Of a DNA stretch of 64,000 nucleotides, positions 22,429-36,016 are shown in pieces (the first letter of the stretch is position 1; the number at the start of each line of letters is the position of its first letter). The notes under the pieces were generated by a model. That model had not been told where the DNA came from and did no database searches. It saw only the letters and a program-made list of their open reading frames with translations. The translations under genes and the position numbers were made by a program. The DNA lies in the NCBI GenBank assembly GCA_020740775.1, contig JAHEWK010000001.1, positions 248,001-312,000 of the forward strand, read 5' to 3'. The DNA is from Ilyonectria destructans (taxonomy: Eukaryota; Ascomycota; Sordariomycetes; Hypocreales; Nectriaceae).

Positions 22429-25400
22429 ATAAATTTAGAGGTTATAGTAGGATAATAAGTTAGTATAATTAAAACTATTAGTAGAAATTACTACTAGTAG
22501 TACTTTTAAGCTGCTACTAGAGTCTATTTTAATAAGTTAGAAAAAAGAAAAATAAAGAGCTAAATTTAAGTAAGTTTAATAGAGGGAAGAGATTTAATTC
22601 TAAATATAACTTTACATTCAGCCTTAAATATTATAAATTTATTAAATAGTATTAACTTACTGAATTAAATACCTTTAAGTTAATAGAAATATTTTTCTAG
22701 AATTAATTTAATAGAATTAGTAATTTTTAATAAATATCCAGTAGAAAAGAAAAAAATATCTAATAATAAATATAAAATTAATATAAGAAAGTATAGTAAT
22801 AAATATAGTAAGAATAAAAGTAAATACTATTAAGAAGAAAAATCCTACTGCTAAATATATAAAACTGGAACTATTAGTATAGCTAATAAAGTAGAGAATA
22901 AGAAGAAAGAAAAGAAATTAAAAACTAAAAAAAGATAAAAAATCCCTATAGAAATATTTATCTCTAAAGATACTAAAGATAGATATATTCTAAATAGTAG
23001 GAATTTTAATAATTTAGTTACTAATAGTAGATCTTAAAGTTATATTACTAGCTATAGTAATTTCTTACTTAAAGAAGTAAAAAGATATACTAAAAGTCTT
23101 TATAGATATAGTATCTAATAGATCTTACTTTAAATTTTTAATCCCTTTATTAGTATAACCTCTAAAGAGATAATAATTACTTAAGATATCTAATTAGATA
23201 TCTAGAAACTCTTTAAGAATAATAAAAATAAATATTATCCTACTTCTATTAGTTAAGTTAATTTTATTACTAATTTTAATATCTACTCTAACTCTAATTA
23301 TAGCTACTTTAGCCTAAAATCTAAATTTCTAGCAGCTTATCTTTAAGATAGTCAGTCTGGCAGAAAGAAACTAAATAAAAGGGCTATATATATTATTTAA
23401 ATAAATCTTTAATAGTTAAAATATAATAGAATTTCTTTAAGGATTTAAGCTATATATAAATAACTATAAAGTTTCAGATAATTAAAAAGCTGCCTACTTT
23501 TAGTAATATACTAACTAAAGTATTCTATAATAAATTAAGTATATAATATACTTAAGCCTATAGTAGAAAGTAGTATAAAACCTAAAAACTACCTTTTAAT
23601 TATAGAATTAAAACTAATTAGAAATATTAATTACTTATTTTAGCTAATTTAATACTACCTTTTTAATAATAAAAAACTATAATCTTATTTTATTCTAAAT
23701 AAATAAATATCTCTATCTCTATTAAATAATTAACTCTATAAATTAAAAAATATCCCTTTTATAATTAAAAGTATTATATAATATTATATTAAATAATATT
23801 ATTATACCTCTATATAATTACAGTTAGATAACCTCTAATAATCTAGCTAGCTTATTTTATAAATAGCTATTTAATTAGCTTAAGGGCCTACTAAATACTT
23901 AAGTAATCTTAATATACTGAATAGAAGGTAACTCTTCTTTAAGTATCCTACTTAACCTTATATAGTATAACACTCTAGATCTACCTATATTTAATAATAA
24001 CTCTCTTTTTACTATATCTATACTAAAGGTATTTATTTAACCTAAAACTAAATTAAATAGTTAGATAGATATATTCTTATAGATATTTTAAGACCTTACA
24101 GTTAATATAGTAAAAAATATATAGATATAAGAAGAAAGCCTAATATTCCTCTACAACTAGATTATAAAATAGCAGACTTAAGCTAGCCTAAGAAATATTG
24201 CTATAAATACTATATATTTTAATATATTTAATTAAATATATAATAAGTAATACTTTAAAATAAATATAATATAGAGATATAATTAATATCCCTAATACTG
24301 CTAGTACTATAGAATAATAGATTACTACCCTAATTAATATAAAGACTATATAACTAACTACTAAAAGGGATATATTAAATACTATATAAATAGAGGGATA
24401 GATTAAATTAAAAAGAAAAAAGCTTTTATTCTATTTAGAATAATTATATAGTATACTAATAATTTAACTATTTAGAGACTATTAGTTTAGTAAATTAAAT
24501 ACTTTTTAAATTTCTTTATATTTAGATAAACTATTAAAATCTATAAGTTAATATAAAACTTAAAGAAATAAAATATATTAATAATAAAAGTAGAGTAGTT
24601 AGCTAAATATATAAAAATAGATTTTAAGATACCTATAGTATTAATTCTAACTAATATCTAAATAATAAGTACAGTTTTCTACTTAAATAGTATCTTTATT
24701 ATAGAAGAAGAAAAGAAATCAGAAGAGAAAGATAAGATATTTATAGCTATTTAAATTAATAATATTATAGCTAATCTAATTATAAAAAGAATAAGAATTA
24801 AGAATCTAAATAATAAACTAGTAGCAGAAGTAAGTAATTAATTTAGACTACTTAGTTATATATTAGCTAGAGATAGATAGATTGTAAATAAGAAGTTCTC
24901 TACTAAAAAACACTATAATAAAGAATTTAATAGAGAGAAAGCTTTGGTAAATATATATAGATATATTAAAGAGGAGATATAGAGAAAGAAGATATCTATT
25001 TCTATCTATTATCTAATAGTATTAAACTTAAATAATACTTTTATTATTATAAATAAATTTATAATACTAATAAAAGGTATTTTAAATATAAAGTTTATAA
25101 AATAGAAATTCTACCCTAAAGCGCCTAAAGATAACAGCCTTAAGGTTTATTCTATTTTTATTAAGATACTATATCTTATAGAGGCTAACTATTTCTATAA
25201 AACTAAAATAGCTAGATATAGTATTAATATAGTATAAATTTAATATAAGAAAAAAGCTATAATATATCTTACTGAGGATTCTAAATTACTTTAATATAGA
25301 AAATATTAAATTAAGTTTAAGAGTATTACTACTATTACTAACTTTAGTCTACCTTAAGAAGATCTTAATTATAACTAAATTCAGTTTAACTTACTTAATT

Positions 25401-26559
25401 TAATACCTCTTTAAATTCTATTAAACCTTATAAAAGATAACTATAGATAATAACTTATATATTATTAGAAGTTACTAAAGATAGTTATCTAATTAGATAC
25501 TATAGATAGCTATAATATAGAAGCTCTACTAAATATTAAATTAGAAGGTAATATTATATTTAGTATTATTACTTAGAAGTATAAATTACTACTTACCTCT
25601 ATAAAAATATTTACTACCTTCTACTTAAATAGTAAGATTAAAATACTAAGAGAGATAGAAATATCTATTTATCTAGATAATATATATATCTCTTAAAGAA
25701 TATATATAGTATTAATAGGTATAGTATTAAGTTCTTTTATTTTAAAAATACTCTTTATATAAGCAGCTAGAATTTTATTTAATTATATAACCTACAGTAA
25801 AGAAATATATATTAAATACTAATTTAGCAGTATTAGAGTAGTTATATTAATTACTAATAGTATTTAATAGAAGGTTTCTCCAGCTAATAGCTAAAAAACC
25901 TCTTATTAGAATATAATTATTAATACTCTTTAAGATTCTCTAGAATAAGTTATAGGCTTTAAAGAAAGATAATAATTCTTTATCTATTTAATAGTTAAAT
26001 AAAGAGACTAAAGAAGTAATTATATAACTTATATATAAAGAAGTAATTAGAGTATATATTTTAATTTTATTTAATACTAAAGATAAGCTAAATAGACTTT
26101 TTTAAAAGAAGAAAAAGAATTATATTAATATTGATATTAGAATTAATACTATATATAAGTAAAAAGAAGTAAAGATACACTCTAGAAATAATATCCCTTT
26201 AGATAGAAATATTCCTAAGGGAGATTCCTTTTAGAAGAAAAAGAAGTAAAAAAAGGTATAGAGTCTTCTAGAGGTTAATAGTAAGTACTTAGAATATATT
26301 ACAGCTAAGTTCTTAACTATTAAAAAAGAATCCTACTTTTATAGAGATAGATTATAATAGATACTTAATTAAGTTAAAGGTATTCTTACTTCTAAAGAAA
26401 TTAATATCCTACTTTAAATTCTTTATAATAAAAAGATAGCTTTAATTTAAATCTTTAAGAAATATAGAAGCCTAAACCTACTAATTACCCCTTTTTAAGT
26501 TATTAAAATAGTAGAATATAGTATCTAATAAGCTGAAAGTATATTTATTCTAAAGGGCC

Positions 26560-29520
26560 TTAAGAAGAAGGTTATAGATCTACTTAAAATATATATTAAA
26601 TATAGAATCCTTAAGGAGTTTTATACTTCTTACTGTAATCTTTATATATTAGTAGCTAAGAAAAATAGAGATATCTATTTAATTAATTTAGCTATTAGAA
26701 TTAATTAGTATATAATTTATAATAGATTTAGCTCTTTTAATACTAATAAATTTTCAGTAGATATAGCTATATATAAAATACTAAGCTTATTAAACTTCTT
26801 TTTAGAATATAATTAAATCTCTTTAGACTTAAAAAGTAGGAATCTAATAATATTTTATATGCTTCTAAGCTTACTTAGAATATATATACTGCCTTAAGAA
26901 GAAATTAACTCTATAGTTTAATTTTCTTAAATTATTATTTAAATCCTCTATAACTTAATCTTAAATATATATTAAGCTTTTCTTAATAATATTACTATTA
27001 AGGGATCTATAGAAATTTTTAATAAGAAAGAAGCTATACTAAATATATAAAAGTATATTCTAATATATTTAATTAATTTAAATAAAATCCTTATTAATAT
27101 TAAACTCTTTAGATATACTATTTCTAAAGAAAAGTTAAAATAGTACTAGAAAATAATAGTAGTAATAAAATATATCTATAGTATAAATAGAAAAAGCTTT
27201 AAAGAAGTTAAAGTTATTAAGATTAATAAGTAAAAAAATTACTTTAATATTAAAAAGATTAAATCCTTTTTAAGTATTATTAGCTATTATTAATACTAAA
27301 TTAAGTATTTTACTTAGATAGTTAAGCTACTACTTTTTTTATTTGAAAAAGAAGTAGAATTTATCTAAAGTTCAGATTAATAAAAGGCTATAAATACCCT
27401 TAAGGCTTTTATAGTAGCCTTTTTAATTCTAATTATATTAGACTGCTCTAAGAGAGCTAGAGAGGTAATTATAATAGTAGATACTAATCTGAATAGTTAG
27501 AGGTATATTTTAATATAGATTTTAAAAGGAAAAAAATACTCAGTATACTTTAAATTTAATTTATAAAGTTAGATAGATTATAACTTGTTAAAGTCTATAA
27601 ATATATAACTTTATAACTTCTTTATAAGATTAAGCTTTAAGCTTTAAGCTTTAAAATATAGCTTAAAAATTCTATAAGAAATCCTATAATTATATACTAA
27701 AATACAGTATTAATAGCAATATTAACACTGTATGACTAATCAGCCCAAATCGGCTTATTAATCTATCCGTGCTTTTAAATCAGTTGATTTTAAAGTATAC
27801 GCTATTTGGAATCAATATTACTCAATAAGGAAAGTACCCATAAGGACAAATGCAGTACCATAAGAAAGCTGGAATTTTAGGCTTTCCAATAGTATATATA
27901 TTGTCTTAATACAATAGCTGGATTTTAAGCAAATTGTCTATAAAAAGGCTGAGACCCTCTGGGTAATTCCAGACTTATTTTATATTATTATCACTACATA
28001 ATACACTATTAATACACTATCTTATACTATCTTATACTATCTACCTCTTATCTTTATATACCCCTTAACCTTATATCCTTTATTAGGATATTTCTTTTAT
28101 AATTATATTACTTTATTCCACTGCCTTATAACCTCCAACATAACTATAATACTATAAAGAGGGAATATAAAGGGATACTATATATATTCTGCAGATTAAG
28201 AAACTATATCTATAGAATAGTTTTTATTTTAAAGACTGACTTATAGATATTAGTTTATTAACTAAATAGATAAGTAAATAATATTTTTAGTGCTATAATT
28301 ATCTGCTAGATTAGCTACTTTATATTATTTAACTTTACTATTAAGTATATTCCAGGCGTTAGAAATACTATAGTTAATAGACTATTAAGAAAGAAAGTTA
28401 AACTTTTAGATATTTTAAATAAGAAAGCTAAAGGAAATATTAAAGACTTTATAGATACCTAGCTAAATATAGTTACTATTAAAAATAACCTAATATAAAT
28501 TAAAGAAGTTTATAATAGTAACTTTAGGATATTAGGTAAATACTTACTAAGCTTAAAGAAACCTATAAATATTATAAAGGTATAATTTTAAATATTATAG
28601 AGGTTAGCTATTCTATATTTTATCTATAGAAGCAGAATATAAAGAAGATTAAATAACTAAAATAATAACCTCTTACTTATTATAGATAAAAAACCTACTT
28701 AAAAATATTTAATTTAATTATACTATATAGAAGGAGGCTATAAAGAATATAATATAACTTTAATCTTACTAAAGAAAAAATACTAATAGAAAATTATATA
28801 GATAGATATCTATAAAGCTATTTACTACTACTTAATATACTAAAGCTATATACTCTAGTAGATAAGAGAAATAGCTATTCTAATATTATCTATATTTTCT
28901 ATAGTTAAGATATATTTTAATATTTAATTTCTTTTGCTTAATTAAGGTAAAAAGTATCTATTAGAGGGAAGATATAACCTAATTAGATAGATTAAAGTAG
29001 TTTCTCTTATAAAGCTAAATATAGATATAATAAAGTTATTTATTCAGATAATTATATACCGATTTAAAGTTATTATTATTACTATTATTAATAATAAAGT
29101 AGAAATAATAAAGAATTTTAAGGCTATTTTAAAAGATATTAAAATTAAAGTGATATCTATATTAACTTATAATCCTCAGGCTAATAGTATTATTAAAGTA
29201 GAATATACTGCTATTATAGCTATATTAAAGAAAAAAACTACTAAAGAATTTATAAAGTAAGTTATTACTCTACTTAAAATCCTACTAGTAGATAGAGCTA
29301 TAATCTGAATTTTATATAGCAGATTAATATTCTTTCTATTATATAGATAGAAATTAGTTCTTTTATTAAAAGTTAATATCTCTATATAGAGAATTATTAA
29401 CTAAAATAAGATAAAAATATCTAATTAACTACTTAAAAAAAAAATTAGAATTCTAAAAAGATAATAAGATAATATAGAGATAGTAAAAGTATAAATTATA
29501 GAGTATTATAAGAAACTTAC
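26560..29520 (+). mobile_element. RIP-degraded Ty3/gypsy pol (RT, RNase H, integrase), interrupted by a solo LTR
   Basis: With stops read through, the plus strand still yields the order of a gypsy polyprotein. Near 26565-26700 is an RT start (KVIDLLK, ILKEFYTSY, LVAKKNRD). Near 26880-27010 are LPQEEINSIVQF and a mutated catalytic FLDD-type motif. From 27400 there is an RNase H region, resuming after the LTR with DYNSTKREYKGILYILR and a degraded GLSRR-type end. Near 29040-29230 is an integrase core (YNPQANSIIK). The similarity pattern matches fungal chromovirus-like gypsy elements. The element is dead. Its own LTRs were not identified with certainty; the R1 repeats are candidates. Gag should lie upstream but is unreadable. 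Confidence 0.75.
27586..28140 (+). mobile_element. Solo LTR, copy 1 (555 bp, TSD TAACT)
   Basis: Starts TGTTAAAGTC and ends CCTCCAACA, flanked by TAACT at 27581-27585 and again at 28141-28145. It lies inside the RNase H part of the degraded gypsy pol, so it is younger than that element. A second copy in opposite orientation is at 35241-35792. Confidence 0.9.
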
Positions 29521-32060
29521 AGACTGTACTAATAATAGTTATATAAGAAACCTTAGGAAAAAATACTTAAAGAAGAGTAATTTAATACTTAAATATAATA
29601 TTAGAAAAAAGAGTAATATAAGTAAAGTTATTAAGATATATTTTAAGTAGAATAGATTATTCTATATTTATAAGAGAGATTAGCTAGAAGTTAGTTATTT
29701 TATTAATATCTTAAATAGAATTACTATTATAGATTCTATATATAGTAACTAGCTAAAGAAGTTTATTAAGAATAATTAAGAATAGTAGACCTTAATAATA
29801 AATATATTTAATAAGTACTTTAAAGAGGATAATACTAATAAAAAAGAAAAAGAAGTAAATAATTAAGTAGATAGAAAGAAAATAAATAATAAAAAGAATA
29901 TTAAAAAGAATAAGATAAAACTCTCTTTAAATTTAAAGTTAAGATAATACTTTAAGGTATATATTCTATAGATATTAAAATTCAATCTATCTTAGTATAC
30001 TATATACTAGTTGCTAGTAATAATAAAGAATAGCTTTATATTAGTTGCTATTAGAGAAGGTAGTAAAGAGAGTTATAAGAATCCAGATTAAAGCTAGAAA
30101 TAATTATAAAAAGAATAATATTAAAAGCTTAAAAAAAGAATAAAGAATTTACTACTAAAAGTATAAGAAAAGTATAAGTAATTAATTAGCTTAACTACCT
30201 AAAGAAAGAAGCTAAAAATATACTAATAAGGGTAAAAATAATAAAAAAAGTATAGATAATACTAATAGAGACTATAGTTAAAAGTTAAGAGCCTAAAAGC
30301 TATATTATTAATCTACTTTAGCTTTTTATTCTACCTTAAAGATAGCCTATTTTAATAAAAAAGTCTTAAGTCTAAAAAGATTAAAAAAGCTAGAAATATA
30401 AAGATAGCTAGCCTTATTTATTAAATCTTACCTTTAGTTACTATTTACTAAGGGTTTTATAGTAGTAAACCTACTAAAAGAATAGTTTAAAGGCCTATTA
30501 TAAGGTTCTTTAGGCTGATATTTAGAAAGATAATACTATTTATATAAATTATTACTACTCTAAATATAATTAATATACTGCCTATTTATAAAATTAGAAA
30601 TTAACTAATAAGTATAGAAGGAATATATAAAATACTTATAGTTTCTAGAGATATTTAAAGTATAGAATTAAATACAGTAAGAGTAAAAAACTAAATTATT
30701 ATCTCTATAAAAAGTAACTAAAAGAGCCTTAAAGTAGGTAATATAATTAAGAGTATTAAAAATAATATACCTAAGGGGGTAATTAAATTTAGTAGGAATA
30801 TAAAGTAAATAGAGAGGTTAAAAAGCAGCTAGAATAATCCCCTTTTTTAGTACCTTATTAATAAATTCACTCTATAATTAAAATACCCTTTAAGATTTAT
30901 AAATATCCTTTAGGGAGATACTCTAAAAGGCAAGCTTAATATATAGCAGAAAGTTTAAATAGTTTAGAGTCTTATAAGAGTAAATTCAGACTTTAAGATA
31001 TTACTTAAACTGTAAAAAGATATTTAATTAGATTAAGCTATTAATAGAAAGAAGTTTACTTACTAAAGAATATCTATTAGTTACTTAAAATTTAAAGATA
31101 ATAAAGATATTAATATAGTTATCCTACTTTAAGAAAGTCTACTAAGAAAATTTATAGAAATTAATTTAATATTTAGCTAGAGCCTAAATATTAAAAAGAT
31201 AGATATATTTCTTAGTAGTAAGTACCTTAAGCTCTTAGAATAAGGTTATAAAAAAGGTACTAAAAAGTAGAAAGTAAGATATAAAAAGGAAAAAGAAGAG
31301 AAATTTAAGGATCTATAAGATACTCTTTTTAAGCTTATAATTTTAAAGCTAGTAATTTACTTATAACTATACTGCTAAAGGCCTTAAAGTATAGAATCCT
31401 AAAGTATAAATTAAAGTAAATAAAGAAAAAGTAGACTTTTAAGTTAATAGCTTAGTAGAAAACTTAATATTATATACTTAATAAATCTCTTTTTATTACC
31501 CTTATATAAGCTCTTTACTACTATTAAACTATTACCTTCTAATTAGATATTAGTATAATCTAATTACTAGCACTCTATATTTTCTTTTTATAAACCTATT
31601 AAGTAAGTTTTTATTACTTATTATTTCTAACTCTCTAAAGAATAATACTATTAAGAGACTTATATTATTTATTCCTACTACTTAATATTAAGATTAAATT
31701 ACTAACTACTTAATTAACTTACTTTAAAAGATTTAATACCAACTAATAGAGATTATAGATATTAAAGTTTTATTTAGCTTAGAAACTACTTAAAAAGAAG
31801 AATACTATATCCTCTTTAGATATATCTATTAACCTAATTAACCCTCTTAAGATATTAAGCTATACTCAATCTAAATAACTATAATTACTCTATAAAATAG
31901 CTAATAAACCTACTAGCCCTAAGGAATATAAATTCCTTATAAGTAATAAGAATAAATATTTTATCTTTAAAGTTACCTAAAAGGGAGGGGATTAGTAATT
32001 CTATTATTAAGCTAAGTATCTTTACTTTTAGAATATAGTTAATACCCTTAATTACTTTAT

Positions 32061-32433
32061 TAATAGGAGATATACTTAGTGCAGATAGAGTCTATAACAG
32101 TATAAATCTGAGATACCCTAGAGTTTAAGTTAGAAGAAGGTCCTATAGCTGAGACTAATAGAGGGATTTTAGTAAAATATTAAGTAAGTATTTAATTAGA
32201 TACTTCTAAATATAATAGAGCTTAAAGAAATAAGAATAAAGAGATAAAAGCTATTATAATAGCTATTTAAATAGCAAGATAATAATAAAGACTATTCTAA
32301 AAAAATTAAATTTAAAAAGGGAAAAAGTATACCCTTCTTAGTAAAGGCTAAGTAGATTCTTTAAGTAGTATTTAATCTTAATAAGCTAGACCTACTGTTA
32401 TTAAACTCCAGTATATCTATTAGTACTATTATA
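32061..32433 (+). repeat. 373-bp repeat family R1, copy 3
   Basis: Direct-orientation copy starting TAATAGGAGATATACTTAG (the RIP-mutated form of the copy 1 start), with the same internal order and end. Its 5' neighbour contains a purine-rich tract (AAAAGGGAGGGGA near 31978) that could be an old polypurine tract. Confidence 0.75.
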
Positions 32434-35086
32434 TTACCAGCCTGCTTTCTTCTAACTATATACTGAATAATTATATTAGAATAAAGCTAACTCTATATAT
32501 CTATTACTTAAGTAAGATACTAATTATTATAACTTCTAGAAAACTATTATACTTTAAAACCTCTTTCTAAAAGCTTAAAATAACTATATTAATAATTAGA
32601 CCTAAAGTAATTATTATTAGAATATTTAGAAGTTCCTTTATAGAATATAGATAAAATAGTAAGCTGGTAATTATAATATTATTCTATTACTTACTATAGT
32701 AACCTATAGTATAAGGAATATAGTAATAATATTTAAAGACTATCTTACTATTAATAATACTAACTTTTTCCTAAATTCAGTCTATAATTCTATTAGATTA
32801 AATATCTTTCTTATAGCTGGAGTAAAGTATATTAAGTACCAGACTATAATAGAATATACTAGCTATAAAGATTTTTATACTGCTATATTTAATAAGAAGT
32901 TAGTTATTAAAGTTATTTACTATATAGATTATTAGATAGTCTTTATTTTTAACTAAGATAAAGTCTAGCTATTTTACTATAATACTTAAAAAAAGAGTAC
33001 TAATAAATATTATAAAGCAGTCTATTTAGCTTTCTAAGAGATACTAGCTGACTATAAGCTGCTCTATAACTTTAATATTTACTGCCTTTTTATTACTCTA
33101 TAACTTAAGTATTAAAAGTATAGCTATCTTTTAGTATTTCTATTAATAATTAATATATATAGTATAGTAGGATTAAATTAAAAGTAGTTAATTAGATAGT
33201 TTACTATAAGCTAAATAAAAATTAATAGAATAATTAAATCTATTAAAAATAAAGATACCTTAAGATAATATAACTAGATTCTATATCTATTTAAGCTAGT
33301 AAATATTAAGGACTATAAGATATAGTTAATAAAAAAAGTAATTAGCCTTCTTAAAGTAATAATTCTAAATAAAGTTAATATTAAAAACTATATCTATAAC
33401 TTTTCTATAGATACTATAAAAATTAAAAAATTACTTAATACTATCTATATATAAATATAAAATATAATATTTCTACTAACTTACTAAATATATATTTAAT
33501 ATAGTAATTTTATACCCCTTTAATAGATAAAGTATAATAACTTTCTTCTTTATATTAAATACTAAATACTAACTATTATATCTTTTTTTATTAAAATCTA
33601 TTAATTAAATCTATAAGGTATAATACAGCCAGTTACTATATTTATATCCCTTAGTAATTAGTTAATTTAGTTATATACTGACTATAGTAAGATAGTAAAT
33701 ATATCTAGCTTTAAGTATAAAGAGTTAGATATTAAAGTTAAATATACTTTTTTAATAGACTTTATTACTAACTCTATAGAACCTCTTACTTCTATCTTTA
33801 ACCTTAAATTACTTTTTATTTTAGTTTTTATTTTACTAAAGGAGATTATACCTAAGAAGATATCTACCTTAGGGTAGAAATTACTTATTCTTAGTAAAAA
33901 TACTTTTAAGTAGAAGACTCTATTAGCAGATAAAATATCTACTTCTATATAAAGATTATTAATTTTTAGTAAAATACCAGCTAAAAAAATAACTACTATA
34001 GAGTCTTTATTCTTAAAGAAGCTACTTTAGGCTATAAATAATAACTATAAAGAGGTAATATTAACTAAATTAGTAGCTATAACTATATAGACTAATTCTT
34101 AAAGTAGTCTATTAAATTTAAATAGACTATTAAATAATATAATAGAAGAATAGCTATAGAAAAATAAGTCTCTTATAGACTTTTTTTATAGTATTCTACT
34201 AACTACTATATCAGCAGAATTACTTACTCTATCCTTAAATTTAATATTATTAGGTAATTTATCCTTTAGTAAGATAATATAGTTAATTAATCTAATTATA
34301 TAGCTACTAAAGACTATTATAAAGAATAAAATAGCTAGTAAGAATAACAGTAAGTTCCAGTAGTAGCTATAGAATACTAAAGAAATAAATATAGATAAAG
34401 AAGAAAAGGTTATATCAGTAAGAATAGCCTAATTTATTCTAAACTCTATTCTAGCTATTATAGAGGCACTAAAGAGAAGGCTTATAGCTAAAAAAGAAAA
34501 AGCTAAATTAAGAGCCTTTAGTACTATCTGCTATAGGCCTAAAGGGAAATAAATAGTTAGATTTACTTTTAAATATTTAATCTTACTAATAATTCTAAGC
34601 CTAATAACTAAATACCTTAAGGAGATTAATATCTAGGCAACTAATATACTGAATAGCTTAATTAGCTTATTATAGTAGTTTATTATTATTATAGCTGCCT
34701 ATAGGCCCTTTTAATCTATATCTTTACTGACTCAGCCTATATATACTGAATAACTAGCTGCTTATAACTAAAACTGCTAAAATTAGCCTAATATAAAAGT
34801 AATAAAGAATTAGTAGTAGTTTCTTCTTTTTTAAAAGAAGAACTTTATAATAGAAGAAATAGAAATAGCTAAAGAGGTTATTAAAAAAGATTTAAAGATA
34901 AAAAGATAAAACTAAAAAATCTAAGATTTACTTACTATTAGAGAGGAATTAATTATACTAAAGGACTTAATTATTTACTTATTAGTTATAAATATATAAT
35001 TAATAGTTTTTATTTATTTTATTTTAGTAAGTTTATTATATAACTTTAAGGTGCTTAGAAATAAGTATAGAGTTATAAAAGAGATT

Positions 35087-36016
35087 TATAATAATACTAA
35101 TAGGTATATTAAAGTTTAATAATAATAGGTCTAGCTTACTAAAATTAGATATTACTTAAAGAATCTACTTAGCCTTTATTAAGAAGGATATATTTTTTCC
35201 CTTTTTTAATTTAATTCTTTAAGATAGTCTTTATTATTATTGTTGGAGGTTATAAGGCAGTGGAATAAAGTAATATAATTATAAAAGAAATATCCTAATA
35301 AAGGATATAAGGTTAAGGGGTATATAAAGATAAGAGGTAGATAGTATAAGATAGTATAAGATAGTGTATTAATAGTGTATTATGTAGTGATGATATAAAT
35401 TAATTCTGGAATTACCCAGAGGGTCTCAGCCTTTTTATAGACAATTTGCTTAAAATCCAGCTATTGTATTAAGACAATATATATACCATTGGAAAGCCTA
35501 AAATTCCAGCTTTCTTATGGTACTGCATTTGTCCTTATGGGTACTTTCCTTATTGAGTAATATTGATTCCAAATAGCGTATACTTTAAAATCAACTGATT
35601 TCAAAGCGCGGATAGATTAATAAGCTGATTCGGGCTGATTAGTCATACAGTATGAATATCAGTAATAATACTGTATTTTAGTATCTTCTTATAAGAATTT
35701 TTATAGGATTTTTAAGCTATATTTTAAAGCTTAAAGCTTAAAGCTTAATCTTATAAAGAAGTTATAAAGTTATATATTTATAGACTTTAACAATTATCTT
35801 ACTATTTAAATAGCTATTATAGTAGCTTTTATCTCTTTATTCTTATTTCTTTAAGTTCTATTATATTTAAAAGTATCTAATTAAGTATTTTCTTATTTAT
35901 TTTACTAAAATCCCTCTACTAATCTTAGCTATAGGACCTTCTTTTAACTTAAACTTTAGAGTATTTTAGATTTATACTGTTACAGGCTCTATCTGCACTA
36001 AGTATATCTCCTACTA
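35087..36016 (-). repeat. 373-bp repeat family R1, copy 4 (inverted), split by a solo LTR
   Basis: Minus-strand copy whose sequence is interrupted by the solo LTR at 35241-35792 plus its 5-bp target duplication. Subtracting those 557 bases gives 373 bp, exactly the length of the other copies. This confirms both the repeat boundaries and the later insertion. Confidence 0.8.
35241..35792 (-). mobile_element. Solo LTR, copy 2 (552 bp, TSD ATTAT)
   Basis: Plus strand reads TGTTGGAGGTTAT to GACTTTAACA; it is the reverse complement of the copy at 27586-28140 with limited divergence. ATTAT flanks it on both sides (35236-35240 and 35793-35797). It splits an R1 repeat. Internal non-AT stretches survive well, indicating a fairly late arrival relative to its surroundings. 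Confidence 0.9.

Noticed and set aside
19272..32433. R1 copies in direct orientation as LTRs of a single 13-kb retrotransposon
   Set aside because: No matching target duplication at the outer flanks, and two further copies are inverted. Left as an unresolved repeat family.
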